From Malus domestica (lineage: Eukaryota; Streptophyta; Magnoliopsida; Rosales; Rosaceae): DNA of 64,000 nucleotides. Shown here piece after piece: positions 48,775 to 60,774 of the stretch. The notes beneath the pieces were generated by a model. That model had not been told where the DNA came from and ran no database searches. It saw only the letters and a list, made by a program, of their open reading frames with translations. Position 1 is the stretch's first letter, and each line of letters begins with the position of its first letter. Position numbers and translations under genes: made by a program. Location: NCBI RefSeq assembly GCF_042453785.1, contig NC_091664.1:29064501-29128500 (forward strand). Direction: 5' to 3'.

Positions 48775-49692
48775 ATTCAAAATTTTGGATGGATGGAGCA
48801 ATAAAAGCTTGAGGGCGTGCGTTGGAAGGTAGGGCACGTGAGGACAAACAGAGTCCGTCCGAACACTAAAGTACAACTCTTTTGGCGGTGCCGGAATGAC
48901 CCTTTTGTCTTTCTTTTTAGCTTTTATTTACGGCAATGTCATTGCGACATTTTATCCTACGTGTCAGTGGATCAATTGTAGAATTATGACATAACTAGAA
49001 TGCAAAAACAATTTAATCTTCTGTCACAAAACAAATCATACGTAGTAATATAATTTTACACAAAATAAATTTGAAATTTTTTTTTCCAAACCTCACCAAT
49101 ATATCATCGTAACATCTCTATTATTTTTATTTTTTTATATTTATAGACGCATAGTATGTAAGCTTTTTTAATGATGAATTATAGTTGTGTCATGTAAATT
49201 GTTTTAACAGACTTGACAGCAGGTAATCAATGAAATATAAGTTGAGTTTTAAAAAGTTCGGTGATAAAATTTGAATATTAAGAAATTAATTGAGACTTAA
49301 GTTGAATTTCACAACTTGACGGTAGGTAATCAATGAAATATAAGTTGAGTTTTAAAAAGTTCGGTGATAAAATTTGAATATTAGGAAATTAATTGAGACT
49401 TAAATTGAATTTCACAATGCTATCAAACCTATTTCATGCAAGAAAAGATTCTCATGATCCACTTATTGAATTTCAGAATTTTAGGCAACATTTTTGCAAT
49501 GCTCTTAATTTGGATACTTTATTTTAATTGGCCTCATAAACTTCGAATTTGGTTGTTGACAAAAAAGAAAATATTTAATTTGATTTCATCTCTCAAATTG
49601 AGTGTTATTTTCGTCCATTTGATAAAACTTTATTTTATCAACAATTGTAATTTAATGAAATTTGAACTCATGTCTTCCCAATAATGTTTATT
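48775..49692. other. Spacer with a short tandem duplication
   Basis: AT-rich with no recognised gene. The ORF at 49436-49684 is low-complexity and unsupported. The duplication at 49211-49416 is listed separately. Confidence 0.55.
49211..49416 (+). repeat. 103-bp tandem duplication
   Basis: The unit beginning ACTTGACAGCAGGTAATCAA at 49211 recurs at 49314 with only a few differences (ACTTGACGGTAGG; TTAAG versus TTAGG; AAGTTG versus AAATTG). The copies abut exactly. Confidence 0.92.
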
Positions 49693-51095
49693 GAGTAAAC
49701 TGTCATTTAACCCCCTGAACTATCACGCGAGTTTCAATTTCCCCCCTGAACTATTTTTTCAGCCAATTGACCCCCTAAACTATGTTAAAGTGGCCAATTA
49801 ACCCCCTACCGTTAAGTATCTTTAACTCCATCTAATTTTCTGTTAGAAAGTGTCATGTGCTTGGCACATGACCACCTTTTTACATTTTATGTCTAAATCG
49901 TTACAAAGAAAACATATAAAACAAATATTAAAAAAAAAAAAAACTTACAAACCCTAAACATCATTCAAAATAATAGAAAAGGTAAGGCTTTTTATATTAA
50001 CACTCCACAAAATGTTGAATGCACCCCATATTAAAATTTAATATTAAATGACTTATTTACTCCACTATGCAATGACAATTTTTACCTTATTAGGTTTTAA
50101 AAAAAAATTATAAATACACTCCGAATCACTTTTAGCGTATTATCTTCTCAACTATCAAAACCCTCTCATCCTCCATTGTTGAACAAAATCCTAACCAATG
50201 AAACTACAAACATGTTGATTGAGAAAAATTGTTTTTGACGAATGAAACACGAAATCGATGTTTCTGAAGCTTCACATGAGGTAAGACTTCACATTTTTCA
50301 TTGTTTTTGTGATTTCGATGACATCGATAATTATTTAATCTTGCGTTTGCTGCATTATTTAAACTTATATATTCATATTCATATTCATATTCATATTCAT
50401 CTTTTAGCGTTCATATTGAAAAATAATGCAGCAAACGCAAGATTAAATAATTATCGATGTAATCAAAATCATTAAAACAATGAAAAATGTGAAGTCTTAC
50501 CTCATGTGAAGCTTCAGAAACATCGCTTTCGTGTTTCATTCGTCAAAAATAATTTTTCTCAATCAACATGTTTGTAGTTTCATTGGTTAGGATTTTGTTC
50601 AACAATGGAGGATGAGAGGGTTTTGATAGTTGAGAAGATAAATAATACGCTAAAAGTGATTTGGAGTGTATTTATAATTTTTTTTTTTAAACCTAATAAG
50701 GTCAAAATTGTCATTGCATAGTGGAGTAAATAAGTCATTTAATATTAAATTTTAATATGGGGTGCATTCAACATTTTGTGGAGTGTTAATATAAAACGCC
50801 TTACCTTTTCTATTATTTTGAATGATTAAGTTTAGGGTTTGTAAGTTTTTTTTTTTTTAATATTTGTTTTATATGTTTTCTTTGTAAAGATTTAGACATA
50901 AAATGTAAAAAGGTGGTCATGTGCCAAGCACATGACACTTTCTAACAGAAAATTGGATGAAGTTAAAGATACTTAACGGTAGGGGGTTAATTGGCCACTT
51001 TAACATAGTTTAGGGGGTCAATTGGCTAAAAAAATAGTTCAGGGGGGAAATTGAAACTCACGTGATAGTTCAGGGGGTTAAATGACAGTTTACTC
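49693..51095. mobile_element. Near-perfect 1.4-kb palindrome (foldback / long-inverted-repeat element)
   Basis: The left arm starts GAGTAAACTGTCATTTAACC at 49693 and the right arm ends with its reverse complement at 51095. Pairing continues inwards through TGGCACATGACCACC / GGTGGTCATGTGCCA, the TATTAAAATTTAATATTAAA region, and TTGCGTTTGCTGCATTATTT / AAATAATGCAGCAAACGCAA. That gives arms of about 670 bp and a loop of about 60 bp (50361-50420) containing a TTCATA-repeat. Differences between arms are few: a C/T pair in GAACTATCACGCGAG versus CTCACGTGATAG, an A-run length change and some small indels. There is no transposase ORF and no clear target-site duplication. It is probably a non-autonomous foldback transposon, although an inverted duplication by another route is not excluded. 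Confidence 0.9.
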
Positions 51096-51299
51096 TAATT
51101 TTTTATATGGAGAAATTAGGTTTTCATCCTTCATTTTACTACTCCATTGATTAAAATCATATTCCTTTTCAATTTTTGATCGAGGTCATTGGGTATTAAT
51201 AACATCATTAATTATTTTAATAATAATTTTTTTTTTATTTCTAAATATATTCATTTAATGTTAAAAATGTTACAATTAGTATATTTATATTTATGACTA

Positions 51300-51749
51300 A
51301 ATTTTTATCATATATTTTTAGTTTTAGTTTGTACCCATTTTTAATTTTTAATTTTTTTTTTAATTTGTACCAATTTTCTTTTCAATTTTAATTTGTACCC
51401 ATATATTAATTTCTTTTTGTGCTCATATTTTTAAAAATTTATTTGTATTTGTACCCATATTTTTTTTATTTGTACTTTTTATTTTGCTAAATGTACCCAT
51501 TCATGTAAAACTTTTTAATCTTAAAATGTACTCATTCTTAAATATACGAATTTGTTATAAGTAAAATGTACCATTTTTTATATAAAATCTATTCAATTTT
51601 TTTATAATCCATTTTTATACTTATATGGGTACATTCTTTTTTTTTTTTTTTTTAAATTTATCCATACGAAGTTTAATTGAATAAATTTATTAATGTTATT
51701 AAGCCTAATATTTTCTTTTTTTTTTGGTGATTTTGAAGAATGTACCCAT
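51300..51749 (+). repeat. AT-rich region with repeated GTACCCAT words
   Basis: TTTGTACCCAT or a close variant recurs about eight times amid poly-T and AT-rich DNA. The pattern resumes at 54026-54080 beyond the solo LTR, which shows one repeat block split by the LTR insertion. Confidence 0.7.
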
Positions 51750-54025
51750 TGTGGCAGCCCGTTTCGAATGTTTATATTATTTTGTCCTCGAGAGTGTGGA
51801 AGTTACTAATTTACTCTTGAACGTTACGTGGTGAGGGTGTAATTGAACTAGGTTGGGACCAATCCATTTTCTTCCTTAGCTTTTGGACCCAATTAGAATT
51901 AAGTTTTTCTTTGTTTTTGGTTGTTGACCCAACCTGGACCACACAATCACACACACACCAAACCGTTGACCTTCTCTCTCTTCCTTCTCGGATTTCTTCC
52001 ATTGTCCGTACAACCGTACAGACAACTTTCAAACTTACCTTTTTATGCACAAATCGACGTCGAGGAGGTGGTTTTCATGTTCCTTGTGAGCCCAAGAGTT
52101 CATTTATATCCTTGGTTCGACGTGAGAACTCGTATAACTCGAGAACCAGAAAACCCTTATTTGGTACACTGTTCACTCGACGTGATTGCGAAGGTTTCAG
52201 GTAGTTTTGAGACTTAAGAATGTTTTATTCTTGCTTTTCTAGCACTTTGGATTAATTTTGGAAGGTTTTGGACGTTAGGAAGCTCAGGTTTGGCAAGTTG
52301 CAGGGTGGCAGGATTATCGTGACTTTTCCAACGAGTTTTCGTTGGTTTTAGGTCCCAAAATGGTAGGGAATCGTTCCTCTCATCCTAAGCTTCAATTTGG
52401 TACAAATTTCGTGAATTTTGGTTGAAAAACGAAAGAGAGATTGAGAATTTTCAGTTTTCCATAAACTGGCGATTGCAGCGGCAGCGACGCCGTCGCTGGA
52501 CTCTGGCGAACCAAGGAAGAATGAGGTGAATATTCCGTCAAAATTGACGAATATTCTAATGGCGTCAGGTATCTTTAATGACATATTCTATTATTTAACG
52601 GAATATTCCCTAACGCCGTTAGGGAATCCGTCAGTGTGCCAGACACGTGCCTGCGAGTGGGCCGCGTGTCTGGCCGTGCCTTGGCTAGCGTGTGGATGCT
52701 TGGAAATTTTTTCTAAAAATATAGGGATGTTCGTGGAGTTAAGTAGGCCACGTTGGTATATTCAAACACCTCAATTGAGCAATGTATGAGAAGTTTATAG
52801 CTAGTTTTGGTTATGTGCTTTAAAATAACGTTTATATAGTTGTTTCGCATATAGGTGAGACCTATCCTGAGGACGAGCACAATCAAGCGAGACTCGGGGG
52901 CTACGACCCTTCCACATATCAGTGAGTGGGCTTTTGGTTTTCAGTATATACTTATATACTTGGTATTTTTCCCATAAAATGTGTTTAAATGAAATTATGT
53001 TTTGTAATGCCATGCCTATTGATTTATGCTTAGATTGTGAATTAGTATAGTATGCATAAATGTGATTTGACGCTGTGGAAGCTCATTTAAGTACCAGGTG
53101 AGTGGTAGATTGTTAGTATGAATTGATGATTATGTGAGATGTGCTGAGAACTCATAAACCTGCACCCCGGTGTTAATGCTCCCGCCTGTGGTTAGGGCAC
53201 ACTCCTTCACATGATGTTCACCTCCCATATCACACGCTCTTCTGGGATCCAAGTTTAGTGCACAGTCATGTCGTACATACCACTATAGGTGGTTCCGACT
53301 CGTAGATGACCCACGATTATTCACACAGTCTTCACGTGATCGTAGCACTAGAGCGTATTTATTTACACCCATTCCTATCATACAGACCACTTTAGGTGGT
53401 TCCGACTCGTGTGCAGACATACTTGTTGAGCTATAGATTAAGCCGCACATGCCACTTCAGGTGGATCCGGCTGATATGTTATTTCTCATGAGTTATTTCA
53501 CCTAAGTTACTTATTCAGTTATTTTGAGATATTTGGCATGGCATACTTTTGAATATTGCTATTATGAGCATGGTTTTGAGATATATATATATTCTATTTT
53601 CTGAAAAATTATATAGGTTTTACGGCGAGGGGTTAGAACTTTTGATAAATTAAATGGTTTTGAAAACCTTTTTTTTGCCCACTCACACTTTCTGTTTTGC
53701 GCCCCTCCAGGTTTTAGGTAGGAGTGCTTGTTGGTGGCTTACGAGGATTTGACGGAGGTTCTGACTGATTATATCAAATGTAGGATCCTCTCTGGGTGTT
53801 GTATAATTAGTATTCGTCCTGCTGGACTGCACTTAGGTTACTTATACTCTGGTTGTGCAATCACACTTAATATCGCACTTGCACCTTATCTCATCTAGTG
53901 CTCTAATTGGTTTGGTTTTTTGTTTATTCGTATTTCTTATATTAATATTGCTTCCGCACTGTGCACATGGCTACGTCACCCTCACGTGACGACCAATATG
54001 CCTTGATCTAAGTCGGGGTGTGTCA
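51750..54025 (+). mobile_element. Solo LTR, probably Ty3/Gypsy-type, 2276 bp, with 5-bp target duplication
   Basis: The block starts TGTGGCAGCCCG at 51750 and ends CGGGGTGTGTCA at 54025, giving the TG...CA termini of an LTR. It is flanked on both sides by CCCAT (51745-51749 and 54026-54030), a 5-bp target-site duplication. The DNA on either side belongs to the same GTACCCAT-rich region. There is no internal retrotransposon coding region and no second LTR, so it is best read as a solo LTR left by recombination between the two LTRs. The orientation is uncertain, and Gypsy is inferred from length and end sequence only. ORFs inside it are not credible genes. Confidence 0.82.
53280..53464 (+). repeat. 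Three small hairpin motifs within the solo LTR
   Basis: CCACTATAGGTGG (53280-53292), CCACTTTAGGTGG (53387-53399) and CCACTTCAGGTGG (53452-53464) each form a CCAC/GTGG stem. Each is followed by TTCCGACTCG or the similar ATCCGGCTG. They are three copies of one short module, which could be a regulatory site of the LTR or a duplication relic. Confidence 0.7.
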
Positions 54026-54030
54026 CCCAT

Positions 54031-55020
54031 GTTTTGATACAATAATTTTTTTGGTTAATTTTGATGAATGTACCCATGTATACACACACACACACACACA
54101 ATAGTATATTTATATTTTAATATTTTTAATTCCACAAATTATGGTTTTTTATTTAAAATCTCATTTATATAAACAACTAAAATTTCTAATTTTTAATTTA
54201 AAAAATATAGTAACATACATAGAAATAAATTATCACATTAATTTCAGGGACCTCTGTCAAAAATTAAAAATCAACAAGGTTTCAATCAAAGAATTTTCAT
54301 AGGTAAGGACGGCATCCAAAGTCTCTATTTTTATATTTATTATATAAAAACAAATTATTGTAGGTTGCTAGTGGATTTAAACTTGCTTAATGGCAATAAA
54401 TTTTGTGCAAATGATATTTGTTGTAGACTTCTATTTGGAGAATAAAAGCAAAAGATGCTTCGCAATCACTTCTAAAAAAAGCAATTTCGTCGAAAAACAA
54501 TTCACATAAAAATGCTTGTGACAATACTTAATTTGTAAACAAAAGCTCTTGATGTTTTTTCCCCTTCTAAAATCGATTGGGACAATGTTTCACTTTCACA
54601 TTTAGTCATTGTCATTAAGTCCATAAACAAGCTAACCTAAAGCTTACTTATTTATCAACCTCTTTTGCTTCTTCTATGCTTTTCAACTTTTTGAACACAA
54701 CACTTATGCTTTTGATCATGATTAGTCTTTGCATCCTTTTCATTTTAACCTTCTTTTGTTGTTGTTATTTGGGTAACATTCACTTTTGACATCTGAACAC
54801 GAATATCTATTCATTCAAATCGCGCGATGTGTGAGATACGAACAACTGTTGCACACGTGTCATACATGTTTTAATGCTCGGTAATCATATGAAAGATTCT
54901 TAAATCTCAATATAATTTCTCTTAAAGCGAAATATGATACATTACTTGCAATTGGGTGAATATTAAAGTAGATACACTTACAAGATGAACTCAAACATTT
55001 TCTTAGGTTTTTTAGCCAAA
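54031..55020. other. Intergenic spacer, no gene recognised
   Basis: AT-rich. A CA microsatellite lies at 54082-54100. No coding signal. Confidence 0.55.
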
Positions 55021-55301
55021 ATGGCCCATGAGTTTGTTCACTATCAATCATTTTGGTAATTCCATGAAAAATCTCTGTTAAATGAGGAGAAAATGATAAA
55101 AATACTTTCAATTTTTGTCAAATCATTTTGATCCGTTGTTCATTAAAATGAAGGGTATTTTTATCATTTTGGTCATTATTTAACAGAGATTTTCCATGGA
55201 ATGACCAAAATGATTGACTTTGGACAAACTCAGAGAGTCGTTATTTAACAGAGATTTTCCAGGGAATGACCAAAATGATTTATTTTGGACAAACTCAGAG
55301 A
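55021..55301. repeat. Foldback MITE-like element with a 65-bp tandem duplication of one end
   Basis: The left arm (GGCCCATGAGTTTGTTCACT ... AATCATTTTGGTAATTCCATG ... AAATCTCTGTTAAAT) is inverted at 55150-55236 (ATTTAACAGAGATTTTCCATGG ... CCAAAATGATTG ... GACAAACTCAGAGA). The right end is then repeated directly: 55172-55236 and 55237-55301 are nearly identical 65-bp units. Confidence 0.75.
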
Positions 55302-55435
55302 TCATTCATATTAATTTCAAATAAATTTTAAGAACCAATTTGGCTAAAAATTCTATTTTTGTACAAGAAGTTACATGGAATATATGCTAGAATATTCATG
55401 CATGAGAGAGCACCTAATGTGCCATTGAAATTAAG

Positions 55436-55586
55436 CAAAACTAATGAAAAGAGCTTGAAAACTTTGCGTTTTAACGAAAATGCCAAAATAAAGGGTAAAT
55501 TGAATAGTATCATAATTGACTTTTTAGTGTAAAAATATGATTTTTCATTAAAATGAATAGTACTGATAACTTTTCGTCAAAATTTC
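55436..55586 (-). repeat. Rosaceae-type short MITE, copy 2 (reverse orientation)
   Basis: Contains GACTTTTTAGTGTAAAAATA and AAACTAATGAAAAGAGCTTG, the reverse complements of the core and end of copies 48628-48774 and 56518-56655. Confidence 0.75.
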
Positions 55587-56030
55587 CTTGAAAAATTATG
55601 CATGTGTTACTCCTTTCCTTTCGTTTTGAAGTGGCAGTATGACTTAACTTTCATTGTGTTTCTCTCATTCAAGAAGCCATAAAAACCAAAAACATATTTC
55701 AAACTCTATTTATCATCTCCCACCGTCCTATCCTTGTTACTATAATTAGAAGTCCATATAAATTTGACACCATCTTGTCTTCTATTATCTAAAATTGAAT
55801 AGTATTTAGTTTTATATATGTAAGAAGTCATTTAGTCTGTTATTTCCTCCCACACACTTCTATCTAATTATTATCTGTTGTTTCTATTTGATGTGTGAAA
55901 CAGTGAAAGTCAGTTTCCTTAAATTATATATAACACGTGTGAAGAGACTTTTCATTTTATTGTTCAAGTAAGGTATTGACATCTCCTCAATAGGGATACT
56001 GGAATGGCCATAGCGATCTCCTCTAGCACA

Positions 56031-56398
56031 TCAAGATCCGATTGGTTATGAACATCGTAAGGTGCTGCTCTTTGTGAGTCTCATTATATCCTTAGAAAGA
56101 ACGACTCTGTATTTGTAAGGAGCTGAATAATGTTTTATCTAAATGTACCTATCATCAAGATCTAGTCGATCATGAACAACGTAAGGTGTTGCTTTGCGAA
56201 TTCCAGCATACCCTTAGAAAGAACGACCATGTATATGAAACGAGCCAAATAATGTCTTATCTAAATGTACTCATCCTCAAGATCCGATTGATCATGAATA
56301 TAAAGTGCTGCTCTTCGTGAATTCCACCATACCCTTAGAAAGAACGACTTTGTATGTGTAAGGAGTCGAACGATGTCTTATCTAAATGTACTCATCCC
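56031..56398 (+). repeat. Three-unit tandem repeat, period 122-124 bp
   Basis: Units begin TCAAGATCCGATTG at 56031, 56155 and 56277. Each contains GTGCTGCTCTTCGTGA-like, CCTTAGAAAGAACGAC, and TGTCTTATCTAAATGTAC. The units are similar in divergence to each other and non-coding. Confidence 0.9.
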
Positions 56399-56517
56399 AA
56401 TAATTATGATGAGGTAGCAAGTTTGTTCTTTTATATATCTTGATTATTGTATGTAAAGTTGGAAAAAAAGTAAAAAAACTATCAAAAAGAGGAAAAAAGA
56501 AGAAAAAAAAAAGAGAA

Positions 56518-56655
56518 ATTTAACGGAAAGCTTCATGTACGGTTAAAAATCATATTTTTATACTAAAAAGTCAATCCTGATACTATTCATTTTACCCTTT
56601 ATTTTGTCATTTTCGTTAAAACTCAAAGTTTTCGAACTATTTTCATTAGTTTTTA
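56518..56655 (+). repeat. Rosaceae-type short MITE, copy 3
   Basis: Starts TTTAACGGAAAGC, has the core TACTAAAAAGTCAATCCTGA and ends CTATTTTCATTAGTTTTT. It is the best-preserved copy of the four. Confidence 0.78.
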
Positions 56656-56945
56656 TAATAAAAAAGAGAGAGAGGGTGGTAGTAGTACTAGTACTGTAGC
56701 AGTCATGAGGAAAGCAGGTGCATCATCATCTTGTAAGTTCTGGAGTCAGGGGCTCAGTGGTCGTTGTCGACGAAAGCTCTCAGCATCAAACTTCTACTTT
56801 GGGTGGGACTTTCACCATTATTGTTGTAGCCCACTGCCCCTTGGAAGCATTCGTGTAAGTGTTAGGTCAACAATTTGGAACAGTTTTTGGATCCTTCTGC
56901 CTAACCCTTTTCCCCTTTCCTTTCTCTTTTTCCTTCTACATCCTT

Positions 56946-57392
56946 CCATATCCCATCTCCAAAGCAAACCATGCTATCATCATCATCCCCCAAAGTCCCG
57001 CCTCTATTATAATATGTTTTGCATTGTTATCACGCGATGAGGGAGATACTAATTGCATTTTAACAACGTCAGGTGATGAGAAATAATTAGTGATGTAACA
57101 ATATCACGTGATAGAGATACGTTAAGTATGAGAGTTTTGGGTGTACTTTCTCTCACTCTCCTGAACTTTCTAATTTCATTACGTACGAGATTCTCGGCGT
57201 TTCGTTAAATGATTCATATCCCATCTCCAAAGCAAACCATGCTATCATCATCATCCCCCAAGTCCCGCCTCTATTATAATATGTTTTGCATCGTCATCAC
57301 GCGATGATGGAGATACTAATCGCGTTATAACAACATCAGGCGATGAGAAATAATTAGTGATGTAACAGTATCACGTGTTAGAGATACGTTAA
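56946..57392 (+). repeat. Direct duplication of about 185 bp, offset 263 bp
   Basis: ATATCCCATCTCCAAAGCAA starts both copies (about 56948 and 57211). They share CATGCTATCATCATCATCCC, GCCTCTATTATAATATGTTT and AATTAGTGATGTAACA, and end AGAGATACGTTAAG. A few substitutions and one A in a run separate them. The first copy lies within an ORF at 56705-57040, but the sequence has no recognisable protein content. Confidence 0.9.
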
Positions 57393-57399
57393 GAAAATA

Positions 57400-59004
57400 G
57401 TTACATGTTTGAAACAAACGCAGAGGATTTGAAACGAAGAGGGTTTAAATGCGAACCGCAATAGATTATAAAAGAGTTTCATAATTAACCACCAAGACAA
57501 TCCAATAATGTATTTATATTTGTAATAAGTAAACGTCGTGATGTGATATACTCCCAGTTACATGTTAGAATTAATATTAATGGAGGCATCTTTGTATAGT
57601 TATATATGTGTAATGTGTATGGTCCAAAATTCACCACCTAATCCCTCTCCTTTTTACTTTATCTCTTTGTCCTGTTCTGCCGTTTTGGCTCTTCTTTTGC
57701 CACGTCCTTGTTCAACGAGTTCACGGTCCCAATCCCCACTCTTTTAGTCATTTTGGGCCTAATGGGCCTCCCTTGTTGTGGGTCTGGACTCTGGACTAAA
57801 GGTGCTCACGAAATAGGCATAGATTGGAATCTCTCTCTAGGTTTGAGGGAAGTTGGAGCAGGAGCCCGATAAGATCCAACTTCCGACTTGCCTTGGGCGT
57901 CCATAGAATTCCCAGCTAGTTCTATGGACACCCGAGAGACAATTCTTAGTATCTTTTCATCATAGATGCGAATACGGCGAGAGAAACATGTGACGATTAT
58001 GCGATGTTCCAACCTATTCATGCATTCCCATGGTTTAACACACACAAATGTTATTGAGTGACGGACTTGAAATACTGTCGTATCACAATAACAGTTCCGT
58101 TGCACTAAAGTTCTTTTTTTTTCCAATAAGGAAGCCTACAGTGATGAGATCAATCAAACAATTTTTTTTTTTGGATTTTGAATGTCCCATTGATTTTTTT
58201 CCCTCTTCCCCTGAATCCAAAAGCAAACAGAAGAACGTGGTTGATGGATCTAATCAGATGCAGGACGATGTACAGTAAAAAAATACGTCATTACGGTACG
58301 GCCTTCAGCTTTATTGCTTTTTATCTCATGTCTTCTCAGTTCCCACAGATCTGACCCTTCCATCATGATTCAGGCAGCTGTAAGCGAACCAACTCAAAAG
58401 ATTCCCCGGAGTTCTGTTTCGTGGGCCCAACCCAAATCGTAACTGTACTTCCAGGCAAGCTTGATCAATTGGGCTGATGATTTAACGGCCCAATAACAAT
58501 ATGACCCAAACGTAAAGACGTAGGCCCCAAAACAATCGCACCTGACCCCGATGCAACAACGGCGTCGTTTCTTGGTTTTTAATGAAAGGAGTATTTTGCC
58601 GATTGTACCCTGCTTAACTTTTATTTCGATCATTTCCCCTTTAATTTTTAAGTAATGGTCATTTCCTGCCTTTCAAATTTACAATCATACATCCTCATAT
58701 TTTCAATATGTCATAAAAGAAAATTTTATATTACATTTAGAAAGAAAATAAAAATATCACTGAAACAACATGCATATTGTTTTTTTGGATGAAAAGTTGA
58801 ATGAAATGCGAGTAAACACGACAGTTTGTGTGTCATTTGCTATTTATGTTTGTTTGGCAAGAAAATTTGTGGGAAGTTTGGGGGGGGGGGGAGGGGGAAT
58901 GATATGGCAAAATACGATAAATAACAAACACCAATTAAGCATTGATCAATTGTTTTGAAAAGTTTAATGAAACGTGAGAGATAATGTTAGCGTGAACAAT
59001 TGGG
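57400..59004. other. Intergenic spacer, no gene recognised
   Basis: Mixed-composition spacer with short ORFs on both strands and no domain. A run of 12 G residues lies at about 58880-58892. No coding signal. Confidence 0.5.
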
Positions 59005-59145
59005 TATTTATGGATTCTTTTTTTGAAATACTTTTATCTAGTGCTTTTTCCAAAAAAATACTTAAAGTACTTTTGGAATTCAAAATTAATTTCATCAAAA
59101 CAGTTTTAATCATTTTAAAAGTATTTACAAACGAGCCTTATTAGT
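59005..59145. repeat. Dispersed MITE/SINE-like repeat relic, copy 2
   Basis: Contains AAGTACTTTTGGAATTCAAA and AATTAATTTCATCAAAACAG, as in the related relics at 21895-22090 and 60775-60970. Ends are unclear. Confidence 0.55.
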
Positions 59146-59253
59146 TCAAAGAAAAACAAGGCCTAATAAAGTTATAAGGACCAAATCGACAGTATGTAAA
59201 ACTTAGGTGGGGCAGGGGGGGAATATGGCAAAATACACCGACGAAAGAAAAAG

Positions 59254-59314
59254 CCCGCGAAACGAGAAGGCCTTAGCGGTGGACAGTGAAGAACAAATAT
59301 TTCATTCCCGCGAA
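59254..59314 (+). promoter_or_regulatory. Two E2F-like sites upstream of H2A.X
   Basis: CCCGCGAAA (59254-59262; TTTCGCGGG on the other strand) and TTCCCGCGAA (59305-59314) match the E2F consensus TTTSSCGC-type. They lie 220-280 bp before the H2A.X ATG. Arabidopsis H2A.X genes are known E2F-linked S-phase and DNA-damage genes, so the sites fit. Actual binding is inference. Confidence 0.5.
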
Positions 59315-59361
59315 TTTCCACACCGGTGCCTCGCTGGCGATCCGTGCGCTTACCCTCTCGA

Positions 59362-59393
59362 CCAATCAGATCACACCGTCGCCTCCTATAATT
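59362..59393 (+). promoter_or_regulatory. CCAAT box and TATA-like element of H2A.X
   Basis: CCAAT at 59362-59366 is followed by CTATAATT at about 59386-59393, giving a normal core promoter with a 5' UTR of roughly 110 bases before the ATG at 59535. Confidence 0.45.
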
Positions 59394-59480
59394 CCCTAAC
59401 CCCACTCGCGTTTCGTCTTCACAAGCACTCCTCTGTCTCGCGCATACTTCTCTGTCGCCAAAGATTCGATCTTTTTCTAG

Positions 59481-60419
<939 letters not shown>

Positions 60420-60608
60420 CTCTCTCTCCTTTGTGGTATAGCGATGCTGATTAGTCACCGCAGTTGTATAATATGATGGTTTTCGTTTTTGCTGTTTTTA
60501 ATAGACCTTGTGATGTTTAGTGCTTGTAATTTCTATGATATAATGAAATGTTTGTGATAGGCTTTTGATCAGAAAAAATTAATGAAAATGGTTTGAAAAT
60601 TTTAAGGT

Positions 60609-60732
60609 TTAACAATAAGAACAAGATAAGAACAAAATAAAAGATAAAGTGAATAGTTTCATGATTGATTTTTTAGTGTAAAAATGTGATTTTTTCGTTA
60701 AAGTGAATAGTATTGGAAGCTTTTCATTAAAG
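60609..60732 (-). repeat. Rosaceae-type short MITE, copy 4 (reverse orientation, decayed)
   Basis: Contains GATTTTTTAGTGTAAAAATG and TTTCGTTAAAGTGAATAGTA, reverse-complement matches to the family at 48628, 55436 and 56518. It is located in the 3' flank of H2A.X. Confidence 0.65.
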
Positions 60733-60774
60733 ATTCATTTAATCAATTGAATCCACCTTTAGTTTCTTCGATCA

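Noticed and set aside
51811-52789. ORFs within the solo LTR
   Set aside because: No domain; they lie entirely inside the TG...CA block bounded by a target duplication.
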